DNA of 64,000 nucleotides from Phaeobacter sp. B1627 (GCF_006265095.1 NZ_VCNK01000004.1:424681-488680), one strand, 5' to 3'; counted from the stretch's first letter, positions 36,026 to 44,555 are shown. The notes: a model not told the origin generated them from the letters alone. Numbers and translations: made by a program.

Positions 36026-36042
36026 AGGCAAATGATTTGCCT
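36026..36042. promoter_or_regulatory. 17-bp palindrome, candidate operator of the D-lactate dehydrogenase-type gene
   Basis: AGGCAAAT-G-ATTTGCCT is a perfect 8-bp inverted repeat around one base, ending 33 bases before the start codon at 36076. Position and symmetry suggest a dimeric repressor site. It does not match the PdhR/LldR consensus I remember, so the regulator is unknown. Confidence 0.5.
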
Positions 36043-36075
36043 GCCCCCGGCGTGTATCATGGGAGAGAGACAACT

Positions 36076-37473
36076 ATGGTTCAGGCAACAACCATGCCTC
36101 GCAACGAAACTGGAATCACAGCAGCCGTTGCGCGGCTGGCCGAGCAGTTCGCAGATCGGCTACAGACCGGGCAGTCCCTGCGTGAGCAACATGGTCATAC
36201 CACCACCTGGATCGAGACACAGGCGCCCGACGCGGTTGTCTTTCCCACCTCCACCGAGGAGGTGGCCGATATCGTCAAGATCTGCGCGGAGTTCGGGGTG
36301 CCGGTCATTCCTTTCGGCACCGGGACCTCGCTTGAGGGGCATGTGAACGCGCCCGCAGGTGGCATCTGCGTCGACATGATGCGGATGGACGCCATTCTGG
36401 AGCTGCATCAGGAGGACCTGGACGTGGTGGTGCAGCCGGGCGTGACGCGCGAGCAGCTCAACACCTATCTGCGCGATCAGGGGCTGTTCTTTCCCATTGA
36501 CCCTGGCGCCAACGCATCGCTCGGCGGCATGGTGGCGACTCGCGCCTCGGGGACCAATGCGGTCCGCTATGGCACCATGAAGGATGCGGTCCTGAGCCTT
36601 GAGGCGGTGATGGCCGATGGCACCGTGATCCGCACCGCATCGCGGGCCAAGAAATCCTCGGCGGGCTATGACATGACCCGGCTCTTGGTGGGGTCCGAAG
36701 GCACGCTGGGGCTGATCACCGAAATCACCCTGCGGCTGCAGGGCATCCCGGAGGCGATCCGCTCGGCCCGCTGCTCTTTCCGCAGCGTCGACGAGGCCTG
36801 TCGCGCAGTGATGATGACCATTCAATACGGCATTCCGGTCGCCCGGATCGAACTGCTGGACGAATTGAGCGTGCGCGCGGCCAATCAGCATTCCGGCCTG
36901 GAGCTGCCCGAGGTGCCGCTGCTGCTGCTGGAGTTCCACGGCTCCGAGGCTGCTGTGGTGGAACAGGCGGAAACCTTCGCGCAGATCGCCGAGGAATTCG
37001 GCGGCTTCGACATTGCGGCGACCTCCACGGCCGAGGAACGCAACAAGCTCTGGCAGGCGCGCCACGATATGTACTGGGCTTGCCTTGGGTTGCGGCCGGG
37101 GGCCAAGGGGATCTCGACCGATGTCTGCGTGCCGATCTCCCGGCTGGCGGAGTGTGTGTCGGCCGCCCGCGCCCGGGCCGAAGAGATGGGCCTGATGGCA
37201 CCGGTGGTCGGACATGTGGGGGACGGCAACTTCCACGCGCTGCTGCTGATCGACATGGACAGCCACGAGGAACGCGCCAAGGCAGACGAATTCATCGGCT
37301 GGCTCAACGATCTGGCGATCTCGATGGAGGGCACCTGCACCGGCGAACACGGCATAGGGCAGGGCAAGCGACCCTATCTGCAGCGGGAATTGGGCGAGAC
37401 CACACGGTTCATGGCTGCGGTCAAGGCGGCGCTGGACCCGGACAATATCCTCAACCCCGGCAAGATCCTGTAG
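36076..37473 (+). CDS. FAD-linked oxidase, D-lactate dehydrogenase (cytochrome) family
   Basis: A 465-residue flavoprotein of the GlcD/Dld/LDHD type. The FAD-binding domain (~45-220) contains VIPFGTGTSLEGHVNAPAGG and SLGGMVATRASGTNAVRYG; the C-terminal cap has GHVGDGNFHALLLID (His metal/substrate ligands) and TCTGEHGIGQGKRPYL, ending LDPDNILNPGKIL. It oxidises D-lactate or a related D-2-hydroxyacid and passes electrons to the respiratory chain; D-lactate versus other 2-hydroxyacids cannot be told from sequence. ATG 36076 is chosen; GAGAGAG is upstream. It is a single-subunit form, with no glcE/glcF beside it. Confidence 0.9.
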   Translation: MVQATTMPRNETGITAAVARLAEQFADRLQTGQSLREQHGHTTTWIETQAPDAVVFPTSTEEVADIVKICAEFGVPVIPFGTGTSLEGHVNAPAGGICVDMMRMDAILELHQEDLDVVVQPGVTREQLNTYLRDQGLFFPIDPGANASLGGMVATRASGTNAVRYGTMKDAVLSLEAVMADGTVIRTASRAKKSSAGYDMTRLLVGSEGTLGLITEITLRLQGIPEAIRSARCSFRSVDEACRAVMMTIQYGIPVARIELLDELSVRAANQHSGLELPEVPLLLLEFHGSEAAVVEQAETFAQIAEEFGGFDIAATSTAEERNKLWQARHDMYWACLGLRPGAKGISTDVCVPISRLAECVSAARARAEEMGLMAPVVGHVGDGNFHALLLIDMDSHEERAKADEFIGWLNDLAISMEGTCTGEHGIGQGKRPYLQRELGETTRFMAAVKAALDPDNILNPGKIL

Positions 37474-37654
37474 CGGAGCCCGGGCCGCCCGCGCTCGTCT
37501 TCCAGCCCGCCCGTCCTCCCACCCCCCCCGTCCTCGCTCCCGCGCCGCCCCCTGCCCGGAGCTTGCCGCCGCAGGGTCATAGTTCTGCCCGATGGGCTGC
37601 GCAGCCTCGGCCGGTGCGATGGCGCAACGATGGCAAAAGGAGCCGGGCGGGCAG

Positions 37655-38152
37655 ATGTTCTTGATAAGGCGGTTTCTGGGGCTGATCCGGCTCTATAGTT
37701 TTGTGTTGGTCTGTGGCGCCCTTGTGATCGGTGTCGACTATGACATGCAGGCTCGGGAAGCTGGCGCAGCCCTGCGTGATTACACACCGCAAGCCTATCT
37801 CGGCACCGTCCAGCGCAGGCTGCGCGGACAGGACCGGCTTCTGGTGGTGCCGGAGGCCGGGGGCGGCCTGCAGGTGACGGTGCCCGCGCCTGAGATGACC
37901 ACCCCTCTGGATCTGGCGCTGGTGGCCGCGCGGGGGCTGGCGGCGGCCCGGGCCAGCCTGCTGGGATTGCCTCCCGGGGATCAGGACATCGTGGCGTTGC
38001 AAGATCCTGCCGCGACTGGATCTGCCCCCTTTGGTGCTGCGTCTGGCCGCGCAGACGCGGGTCCGGCCGGTGCGGCGGCGAATGCGATGGCAGATGAAAG
38101 CGCGCCACGCCAGACGCCCTGCGTCCGCCGCAACAACGTGCTGAGTTGCTGA
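37655..38152 (+). CDS. hypothetical membrane-anchored protein
   Basis: A 165-residue frame starting MFLIRRFLGLIRLYSFVLVC, with one transmembrane helix at ~5-27 (GLIRLYSFVLVCGALVIGVDY), then a soluble region rich in Ala, Pro and Gly and two Cys near the end (TPCVRRNNVLSC). GGGCGGGCAG lies before ATG 37655 with AGGAG further up. I do not recognise a family. Codon third positions are GC-biased as in real genes, but the second half is low complexity. It could be a genuine lineage-specific small membrane protein; moderate doubt remains. Confidence 0.45.
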   Translation: MFLIRRFLGLIRLYSFVLVCGALVIGVDYDMQAREAGAALRDYTPQAYLGTVQRRLRGQDRLLVVPEAGGGLQVTVPAPEMTTPLDLALVAARGLAAARASLLGLPPGDQDIVALQDPAATGSAPFGAASGRADAGPAGAAANAMADESAPRQTPCVRRNNVLSC

Positions 38153-38191
38153 GCAGCCTCGGCATCGACGCCCGGCCTTTTGAAGCCTGAG

Positions 38192-38204
38192 CCCCCCCCC
38201 CCCC
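38192..38204. repeat. 13-nt C homopolymer
   Basis: An uninterrupted run of 13 C on the plus strand, the longest homopolymer in the window, directly before the 11-bp periodic array. It is prone to slippage and to sequencing error. Confidence 0.85.
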
Positions 38205-38350
38205 GGAAACGCCCTGGAATGCGCTGGAAACGCCGTGGAAACGCCCTGGGAACGTACGGGGAAGGGGCTGGAAGCGCACTGGAAACGGGGCTGAAACACG
38301 CCCGAGCTACTCTGAAAACAGCCTGAAAACGCTCCGGAAACCTGACGAAA
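38205..38350. repeat. helically phased GGAAAC-type array upstream of the dimethylglycine/sarcosine dehydrogenase
   Basis: About 13-14 degenerate units like CTGGAAACGCC. GGAA/TGAAA cores begin near 38205, 38216, 38226, 38237, 38249, 38260, 38270, 38281, 38292, 38313, 38324, 38336 and 38346, a mean step of about 10.8 bp. As the step is not a multiple of three, the array is not coding. It ends about 110 bp before the dehydrogenase start codon, in its presumptive promoter region. It has no spacers of CRISPR type. Confidence 0.75.
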
Positions 38351-38462
38351 CCCGCCGCGAAGTCGGTTTTGTCATTTTTTGGGTCGGCCTGCTTTCGCGT
38401 CTTGTCGCAGTCTCGGTCATAACCAATTCAAACGTGAATCAGTGATCTCGGAGAGCGGGCTT

Positions 38463-40973
38463 ATGAAAACCCAAGTCAAAGCGTTGATCGTCGGTGGCGG
38501 TGCCATCGGAACTTCGATCGCATATCATCTGGCCAAAGCCGGTTGGGACGACGTTATGCTGATTGAGCGTGACGAGCTGACCTCCGGGTCCACCTGGCAT
38601 GCGGCCGGCCTGCTGCCGCTCTTCAACATGTCCTATGCGACCACCCATATCCACAAATACTCGGTGGATTTCTACAAGACGCTGGAGGCGGAAACCGGCC
38701 TCAACGCGGGCTTTGCGGTGGTGGGCAACCTGCGGATGGCGCAGACCGACGCGCGCATGGACGAATATATGCTCTATGCCTCGACGGCGGAAACCTGTGG
38801 CGTGCCCTATCAGTGGCTGACCCCGGACGAGATCAAGGCGCGCTGGCCGCTGATCAATACCTCCGACCTCAAGGGGGCGCTCTATCACCACACGGATGGC
38901 TATATCAATCCCGCCGATGTGACCCAGGCCATGGCCAAGGGCGCCCGTCAGCACGGCGCGGTGATCGAACGCAAATGGCAGGCGGACGGGTTCCACTGGA
39001 CCGGCACCCATTGGGAGGTCACCTGCACCAAGATGGTGGAAAAGGGCGGCAACCTCGTGGCCTCGGACGAGCAGATCGTGATCACCGCCGAACATGTGGT
39101 CACCGCCTCCGGCAACCACGCGCAGCGCACGGCCCGGATGCTCGGCATCAAGATGCCCGCGATCCCGGTCGAGCATCAGTTCATCGTCACCGATGTGGAC
39201 CCGGCGTTGCAGCAGTACCGCGACGAAGGCAAACCCGAGCATCCGGTGATCCGCGACGCGGATTCGCAGTCCTATGTGCGCGAGGAACGCGGTGGCTGGA
39301 TTCTCGGTGTCTACGAGAAAAACGCGCCAGCCTGCTTTGAATATGGCGTGCCCGACAGCTTCCGCGCCGACCTGTTCCCCCTCGATCTGGAGCGGATCGA
39401 GGAGCAATATATGGCCATGATCCACCGGATGCCTTCCTGCGAGGAGAGCGGACTGAAGGACGATTTCAACGGCCCGATCTGCTACACGCCCGACGGCAAC
39501 CCGCTGGTCGGCCCGGCGCCGGGGCTGCGCAACATGTGGCTGGCCGAAGGGTTTTCCTTCGGGATCACGGCCGCAGGCGGCACCGGCTATTATCTGGCGC
39601 AGATGATGGTCGAAGGCGAAGCCGAGATCGACATGGCCTCGCTCGATCCGAAGCGCTATTCCTCCAGCTGGATGACCACGGAATTCGCGGCGCGCAAGAA
39701 CGAAGAATGCTACGATCACGTCTATGTCCTGCACCACCCGGACGAAGAACGCCCGGCGGCCCGGCCGCTGCGGACCTCGCCCGCGTTTGACCGTCAGGCG
39801 GCGCGTGGGGCGCAATTCGGCTGGGTCAACGGCTGGGAACGTCCGAACTACTACGGGCCTGTTGATGCGCCGGAACACTTTGACCATGACGCGCGCTCTT
39901 TCCGCCGTGGCGGCTGGTGGAAATACGCCGTCGAAGAGGCCCGCGCGATCCGCGAGGGCGTCGGGCTGGTGGATGCCACCGCCTTCACCAAACATATCGT
40001 CAAAGGCGCAGGCGCCACGGCATTCCTCGATTGGTTCACCTGCAACAAGCTGCCCCGGGTGGGTCGGATCAACCTGACCTATGCGCTGACGGCGCATGGC
40101 ACCACCCGCACCGAATATACCATCGTGCGCCTGAAGGAGGACGAATACTACCTCGTCTCGGCCGGCGCCTGGAGCGAATATGACGCCGACTACCTGAAAA
40201 AGGCGATCGAGGACAAAGAGGCCGAGTTCGGCCGGATCGAGCTGCAGGACGTGACCACCCAATGGGGCGTTTTTGCCATTGCGGGTCCAAAATCGCGCGA
40301 TGTTCTGAAAGAGGTGATCAAGGACGCCGACCCCGAGACCGCACTGTCGAACAAACGCTTCCCGTGGCTGTCGGCGCGCCAGATCGAACTCGGCATGTGT
40401 CCGGTCAACGCGATCCGCGTCGCCTATACGGGCGAGCTGGGCTGGGAATTGCATCACCCGATGGAAATGCAGAACTACCTCTTTGATCTGCTGGAAAAAG
40501 CGGGCGAGAAACACGGTATGAAGCTGGTCGGTGCCCGCGCCCAGAACTGGCTGCGGCAGGAGAAATCCTATCGCGCCTTCGGCAATGAGCTGGGCCGCGA
40601 TGCCACCCCGCTGGAGGCCGACCTGCCGCGGTTCGTCGATCTCAGCAAGGAGTTCCACGGCAAGGCCAAACTTGAGGAAACCGGCCTGCGCGTCAAATGC
40701 TGCACGGTGCTGATCGACGGGCCGGAGGATGCCGATCCCTGGGGCCGCGAGGCGCTCTATACTGCGGACGGCGAGACCCGGATCGGTCGCCTGACCTCGG
40801 GCGGCTATTCGGTGGCCTTCGGAAAATCGATCGGCATGGGCTATGTCACGCCCGAACATGCCGTCGAGGGCACCAAGCTCCGGGTGCGGATCCAGAACAA
40901 GCTGTGGGATGCGGTCGTGACCTGCGACAGCCCCTATGATCCGAAGAACGAAGCGATCCGCAAGGACGGCTGA
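38463..40973 (+). CDS. FAD-GcvT dehydrogenase, dimethylglycine/sarcosine dehydrogenase family
   Basis: An 836-residue two-part flavoenzyme. The N-terminal DAO domain (~1-400) has the FAD motif IVGGGAIGTSIAYHLAKAG and SGSTWHAAGLL, whose His46 is the residue that covalently binds FAD in dimethylglycine and sarcosine dehydrogenases. The C-terminal part (~430-830) is a GcvT-like folate domain (VTTQWGVFAIAGPKSRDVL, AYTGELGWELHHP) that takes up the one-carbon unit on tetrahydrofolate. It demethylates dimethylglycine or sarcosine from glycine betaine/choline breakdown; which one is not clear. GGAGAG precedes ATG 38463. It is monocistronic, ending at a strong terminator. Confidence 0.92.
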   Translation: MKTQVKALIVGGGAIGTSIAYHLAKAGWDDVMLIERDELTSGSTWHAAGLLPLFNMSYATTHIHKYSVDFYKTLEAETGLNAGFAVVGNLRMAQTDARMDEYMLYASTAETCGVPYQWLTPDEIKARWPLINTSDLKGALYHHTDGYINPADVTQAMAKGARQHGAVIERKWQADGFHWTGTHWEVTCTKMVEKGGNLVASDEQIVITAEHVVTASGNHAQRTARMLGIKMPAIPVEHQFIVTDVDPALQQYRDEGKPEHPVIRDADSQSYVREERGGWILGVYEKNAPACFEYGVPDSFRADLFPLDLERIEEQYMAMIHRMPSCEESGLKDDFNGPICYTPDGNPLVGPAPGLRNMWLAEGFSFGITAAGGTGYYLAQMMVEGEAEIDMASLDPKRYSSSWMTTEFAARKNEECYDHVYVLHHPDEERPAARPLRTSPAFDRQAARGAQFGWVNGWERPNYYGPVDAPEHFDHDARSFRRGGWWKYAVEEARAIREGVGLVDATAFTKHIVKGAGATAFLDWFTCNKLPRVGRINLTYALTAHGTTRTEYTIVRLKEDEYYLVSAGAWSEYDADYLKKAIEDKEAEFGRIELQDVTTQWGVFAIAGPKSRDVLKEVIKDADPETALSNKRFPWLSARQIELGMCPVNAIRVAYTGELGWELHHPMEMQNYLFDLLEKAGEKHGMKLVGARAQNWLRQEKSYRAFGNELGRDATPLEADLPRFVDLSKEFHGKAKLEETGLRVKCCTVLIDGPEDADPWGREALYTADGETRIGRLTSGGYSVAFGKSIGMGYVTPEHAVEGTKLRVRIQNKLWDAVVTCDSPYDPKNEAIRKDG

Positions 40974-40974
40974 C

Positions 40975-40988
40975 GGCGCGCGCGCGCC
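40975..40988. repeat. (GC)n palindrome just after the dehydrogenase stop
   Basis: GGCGCGCGCGCGCC, a 14-bp perfect palindrome with alternating CG steps (Z-DNA prone), one base after the stop codon at 40971-40973. Confidence 0.7.
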
Positions 40989-41011
40989 GGATGGTTCTGC
41001 CGGTCGATAAA

Positions 41012-41068
41012 GTGACGTTTCGTCACAGCCCTGAGATGCATCCCGGATCACCCGGGGTGCATTTTTTT
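41012..41068 (+). terminator. hairpin plus Rho-independent terminator of the dehydrogenase gene
   Basis: A small stem GTGACG-TTT-CGTCAC (41012-41026) is followed by ATGCATCCCGG, loop ATCAC, CCGGGGTGCAT (one G-U pair) at 41036-41062, then a run of seven T. Canonical intrinsic terminator. Confidence 0.92.
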
Positions 41069-41152
41069 GTTGGCCGTGGCGCGGCGATACATAATAATCC
41101 TCGCATATGTAGGGGCTTTGGAAATTGGGAAAGCACCTGGAGAATTGATAGT

Positions 41153-42127
41153 GTGATTGCATATAATTTCCTGCAGGCCTTCGGGCGCCTGCCCGCGCAT
41201 CGATTGGAGCTGGTCATCCGCCTGAGCTGTGTGGTGCTGCTGGCGGCCTTTGCCATCAAAGGTGCCGTATTCGCACATTGGGGCCTGATGATCGCGCTGA
41301 TCCTGCTGGCGACCATTCTGTTGGTGAACTCGGGCGTGAGCCCTTTTGGGCGAACCCCGGTGGTGCCCATGCCGGGGGTGGTGGCGGCGATCACCGTGAC
41401 GGTCCTGCTCTCGACCACATATCTGGGTGTTCCGGGGGCAATCTGGATGTTTCCGGCGCTGGTCGGGCTGCGGTTTCTCGGGGCCGGTGCGCAGTCGGGA
41501 CCGGCGCGGCTGGTGCTGGTGATCCTGGTGCCGCTGATTGCCCTCTATCAGGGCGATGCGGGCAATGCGGCGCGGCTGTTTGGCGCCGGGACGATTTCGG
41601 CGGTCTATCTGTGGTTGACCGAAGGCCAGTTGGTGTCGTTGCGCTCCAAGCTGGACCAGAACGAGGGGCGCGATCCGCAAACCGGCGCCTATACCCGCAC
41701 CCGGCTGGAGCGCGATATGAACCTGATCCCGCAACTGGCGCCGGTGGGGCTGATCCTGATCCGGGTCGACGGGGTGATGGCGCTGCGCCAAAGGGGACAG
41801 GGGGAGCGGGCCGATCAGATGCTGACCGATGCGGCGGCGCGCATCCTCCCCATGCTCAGCGCCCGTGAACGGCTCTACCGGCTGGGAGGAGAGGATTTCC
41901 TCATCAGCCTGGCGGGCTGGCGCGCCTACGAAAGCTATGAACTCGGACAGCAAATTCGCAAGGCGCTGGGGCAATTTATCGCTGATTGCGGGACCGAGGG
42001 GGGGGATATCCGGATCGGTGTGGCCGAAGTCATGGAACCGGAGGCCTTTGATGAGGCGCTGGATCTGGCCTACGCGCAGCTCAGGACCGAAAGCGCCGAG
42101 CGCCCGGCTGCTGCGCCGATGATCTGA
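41153..42127 (+). CDS. membrane protein with degenerate GGDEF domain
   Basis: A 324-residue protein. The first ~150 residues hold five to six hydrophobic helices; the rest is a GGDEF-type domain opening with RDPQTGAYTRTRLERDM. The signature is GGEDF at 245-249 in place of GGDEF/GGEEF, so Glu and Asp are swapped and the normally small residue between conserved acids changes. Diguanylate cyclase activity is therefore doubtful; a c-di-GMP- or GTP-binding signalling role is possible. The start is GTG 41153 with GGAG ten bases upstream; no better start lies close to the first helix. It converges on the EF-hand gene. Confidence 0.82.
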   Translation: MIAYNFLQAFGRLPAHRLELVIRLSCVVLLAAFAIKGAVFAHWGLMIALILLATILLVNSGVSPFGRTPVVPMPGVVAAITVTVLLSTTYLGVPGAIWMFPALVGLRFLGAGAQSGPARLVLVILVPLIALYQGDAGNAARLFGAGTISAVYLWLTEGQLVSLRSKLDQNEGRDPQTGAYTRTRLERDMNLIPQLAPVGLILIRVDGVMALRQRGQGERADQMLTDAAARILPMLSARERLYRLGGEDFLISLAGWRAYESYELGQQIRKALGQFIADCGTEGGDIRIGVAEVMEPEAFDEALDLAYAQLRTESAERPAAAPMI

Positions 42128-42214
42128 GCGTCGCGCCAGAGGGCATCCAAAGTGAGTGCGTCCAGACTGCACCCGACGCGCATCCGCCGCGCAGTCGGAG
42201 CTGGCGCATCCGGG

Positions 42215-42233
42215 GCCTCTGTCGGGCAGAGGC
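42215..42233. terminator. hairpin between convergent GGDEF and EF-hand genes
   Basis: GCCTCTG-TCGGG-CAGAGGC, a perfect 7-bp stem with a 5-nt loop, in the 119-bp convergent gap. There is no U-run on either strand, so termination efficiency is uncertain. Confidence 0.45.
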
Positions 42234-42246
42234 GCTCAGCGCCGGG

Positions 42247-42717
42247 TCACCGGGAAATATCGTCGGGGCTGATGGTCCCGTCGCCGTCCCGGTCCAGACT
42301 GCGGGCAAACCGGTCCGAGCTGCGGAAATACTCCTGCCGCGAAATAACGCCATCCGCGTCGCTGTCGGAAAAGGTGAAGGCGTCAATCCGCCCGGCGCTG
42401 GCCGTCTGCGGCTGATATTTCTGCCCCAGATCGCTGAACCGGGCCCGGGTCGCGCGCAGCAGCGCGTCGAATTCCGCTGCATTGAGATGTTCGTCCCCAT
42501 TCAGATCGCCGATCGGAAACTGCAGATTGCGCGAGGCCATGGCCTCGTCGATCGTCACGATACCATCGCCGTCGAAATCGAGGCTCTGCAGGAAACCATT
42601 TTGCGCTGCCGCGGGCATCGTGACCAGTGCACAGGCGAGCGCACAGGCGAGCGTACGGGCGACAGACAGGCATAGGACGAAAGGGGCCGCAACTGGGGCC
42701 CGGAGCATCTTGAACAT
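42247..42717 (-). CDS. secreted EF-hand calcium-binding protein
   Basis: A 156-residue protein with a long N-terminal signal (LCLSVARTLACALACALVTMPAAA, cut near AAAQN) and four EF-hand loops: residues 47-58 (DFDGDGIVTIDE), 71-82 (DLNGDEHLNAAE), 118-129 (DSDADGVISRQE) and 142-153 (DRDGDGTISPDD). All have acidic residues at positions 1, 3 and 5, so Ca2+ binding is likely. The signal peptide places it in the periplasm. The exact start is unsure (ATG 42717 or 42708; no clear ribosome-binding site). Function beyond Ca2+ binding is unknown. Confidence 0.85.
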   Translation of the reverse strand: MFKMLRAPVAAPFVLCLSVARTLACALACALVTMPAAAQNGFLQSLDFDGDGIVTIDEAMASRNLQFPIGDLNGDEHLNAAEFDALLRATRARFSDLGQKYQPQTASAGRIDAFTFSDSDADGVISRQEYFRSSDRFARSLDRDGDGTISPDDISR

Positions 42718-42816
42718 TTTGGAAACTCGGCTTTTTTATTCTGATCAGAAAATAGGCACGCCCGCAGCCGGTTTCGAGGGGGCTTGCGTCACAAATCCGT
42801 CACATTTCTGCACATC

Positions 42817-43470
42817 TCATGTGCGCGACAGGATCAGGCAGAGGTTATTGGCAGGCATGTCGATCTGCGCCGTCAGTTCAAGGCGGCAGGCGGCGGCGCG
42901 GCTGGCGATCTCTGCCACGTCCTTGTAGCCGATCTCCGGGTCATGCGCCCGCAGGGCGGCATCGAACTGCGCATCGCCGGCGCTTGTCAGGCGGCCGTCC
43001 CGGCGGAACGGTCCGTAGATCACCATCGGGCGGCCGGGCGTCAGGGCCTGTGCGCTTTCGCTGAGCAGGGTGTCGGCCTCGGCCGCGCTGATCAGGTGCA
43101 GCAGGTTGGACAGCACGATCAGATCAAAGGGCCCGAGCACGGCCCCCCAGCCGACAGAGGTGGCATCAATCGCCGCCGCCTGCGCCACATTGGCCAGAGC
43201 CGCCTCGGTTGCATGGGCGTCGATACTGGCGCGGCGGGTCGGATCGACATCGCTGGGCTGCCAGTCGATCTGCGGCAGGGCACGGGCCAGACCGACCACA
43301 TGCTGGCCGGTGCCGCTGGCAATTTCCAGCGCCCGTCCCCGCGCCGGGGCATGGGCGGTCACCACCTCCAGCAGCGCGGACAGATTGCGCGCTGCCGAAG
43401 GGGCGAACAGCTTGCCGCCCGCCGTGTCTTTCGCGACCGATGCCTGACCGGGAACAGAGCGCAACGGCAT
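42817..43470 (-). CDS. DUF938 family SAM-dependent methyltransferase
   Basis: A 217-residue protein of the DUF938 group. The N-terminal KLFAPSAARNLSALLEVV and SAM-binding motif I ALEIASGTGQHVVGLARALP (~50-68), then WQPSDVDP and DLIVLSNLLHLIS, follow the class I methyltransferase order. The physiological substrate of the family is unknown. ATG 43470 overlaps the stop of the flavoenzyme gene (TGATG), so it is third in an operon with the aldo/keto reductase and that dehydrogenase. Confidence 0.88.
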   Translation of the reverse strand: MPLRSVPGQASVAKDTAGGKLFAPSAARNLSALLEVVTAHAPARGRALEIASGTGQHVVGLARALPQIDWQPSDVDPTRRASIDAHATEAALANVAQAAAIDATSVGWGAVLGPFDLIVLSNLLHLISAAEADTLLSESAQALTPGRPMVIYGPFRRDGRLTSAGDAQFDAALRAHDPEIGYKDVAEIASRAAACRLELTAQIDMPANNLCLILSRT

Positions 43471-44555
43471 CAGGAGAACCTCGCGGGGGACAGCGCCGCA
43501 ACCGTTTCCGACTCTGGTTCCGGCGTGCGTCCCGCCACCAGATCGCGCAGCAAGCGGGCCGAGGCCGGAGCGCTCTGGAACCCGTAGCCGCCCTGGCCCG
43601 CGTACCACCAGAACCCCGCTGCGGCAGGGGCGGCGCCCATCACCGGCACCCCGTCGGGGGCAAAACTGCGCAGCCCGGCCCAGCTGGCCTCCGGCCGGGT
43701 CACAGGGGCCGTCACCATTTCCTCATAGCGGGCGAGGCCTGTGGCCAGAACCAGATCGTCGGCCCATGCGTCCTGCGGCGCAACCGGGTCGGCATCGGCG
43801 GGCGAGACCAGCAGCTTGCCCGCCTGTGGTTTTGCATACCACCCCTCGTTGACCCCCATCAGCATTGGCCAGTCCCGGACATCCAGTCCGGCGGGCGCGG
43901 CCAGCTGCGCCATCGACCGGCGTCTGGGCTCGATCCCGACCGGCGCCACATCCGCCATGGCCGCCACCACATCCGCCCAGGCCCCGGCGGCATTGACGAT
44001 CTGGCGCGCCTCATACACCGCGTCGCCAGTGTCAACCCGCCAGCCCGCCGCGCTGCGGGTGATCGCGCGAACCTCCTGACGCAGCCGGACCTCGCCACCG
44101 GCCTGGCGCAGGACCTTGGTCCACTCGAGCATCAGCCGGTCGGTGTCGATATCGGTCGCCGTCTCGTGAATGGCGGCATAGCTCACCACATCCGGGTTCA
44201 GGATCGGCACCCGGGCCTGTGCCTGTTCGACCGAAATCTCCTGCAGGTCCATCTCGGCCAGATCGGCCTCGAAGCCTGCGCGTTCCTCGGCCTTGCCCAG
44301 CAGCATCAGACCGCGTGGGCTGAGATAGGTCTCGCGCCCGGCGCCGGGAGTTTCAAAAAACGAACGGCTGGCCCGCGACAGCGCCTTGATGGCCGGCGGC
44401 CCGTAGCCTTCTTCGAACATCGCCGCCGAGCGGCCGGAAGCGTGATAGCCGAGCGCCGTCTCCCGTTCCAGCAGCACCACAGAGCCAAGCTCCGACAGAT
44501 GCGCCGCCGCCCCGATCCCGGCCACACCGCCGCCGATGACGAGGAAATCGATCAT
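43470..44555 (-). CDS. FAD-dependent D-amino-acid dehydrogenase, D-arginine dehydrogenase-like
   Basis: A 361-residue DAO-family flavoprotein. FAD motif GGGVAG is at 8-13, with LGYHASGRSAAMFEEGYGPP, IDTDRLM and VNAAGAWAD. The string GYHASGRSAA, the RRRSMAQLAAPAG and DWPMLMGVNEGWYAKPQAG blocks and TWAGLRSF-like SWAGLRSFAPDG closely recall Pseudomonas D-arginine dehydrogenase DauA (from memory). It probably oxidises a D-amino acid to the 2-oxo acid with ammonia release. ATG 44555 shares ATGA with the aldo/keto reductase gene. Confidence 0.85.
   Translation of the reverse strand: MIDFLVIGGGVAGIGAAAHLSELGSVVLLERETALGYHASGRSAAMFEEGYGPPAIKALSRASRSFFETPGAGRETYLSPRGLMLLGKAEERAGFEADLAEMDLQEISVEQAQARVPILNPDVVSYAAIHETATDIDTDRLMLEWTKVLRQAGGEVRLRQEVRAITRSAAGWRVDTGDAVYEARQIVNAAGAWADVVAAMADVAPVGIEPRRRSMAQLAAPAGLDVRDWPMLMGVNEGWYAKPQAGKLLVSPADADPVAPQDAWADDLVLATGLARYEEMVTAPVTRPEASWAGLRSFAPDGVPVMGAAPAAAGFWWYAGQGGYGFQSAPASARLLRDLVAGRTPEPESETVAALSPARFS

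Noticed and set aside
38205..38350. Possible CRISPR array
   Set aside because: The repeat period is ~11 bp with no spacers, and no cas gene is present in the window.
38439..41162. A 907-codon open frame antisense to the dimethylglycine/sarcosine dehydrogenase gene
   Set aside because: High-GC genes leave long open antisense frames; this one has His/Arg/Gly-rich composition, no family motifs and no ribosome-binding site. The same applies to the long frames antisense to dnaE (56451-59519), icd (29520-31655), the oligopeptide-type receptor (22502-24511) and the chemoreceptor (27459-29273).
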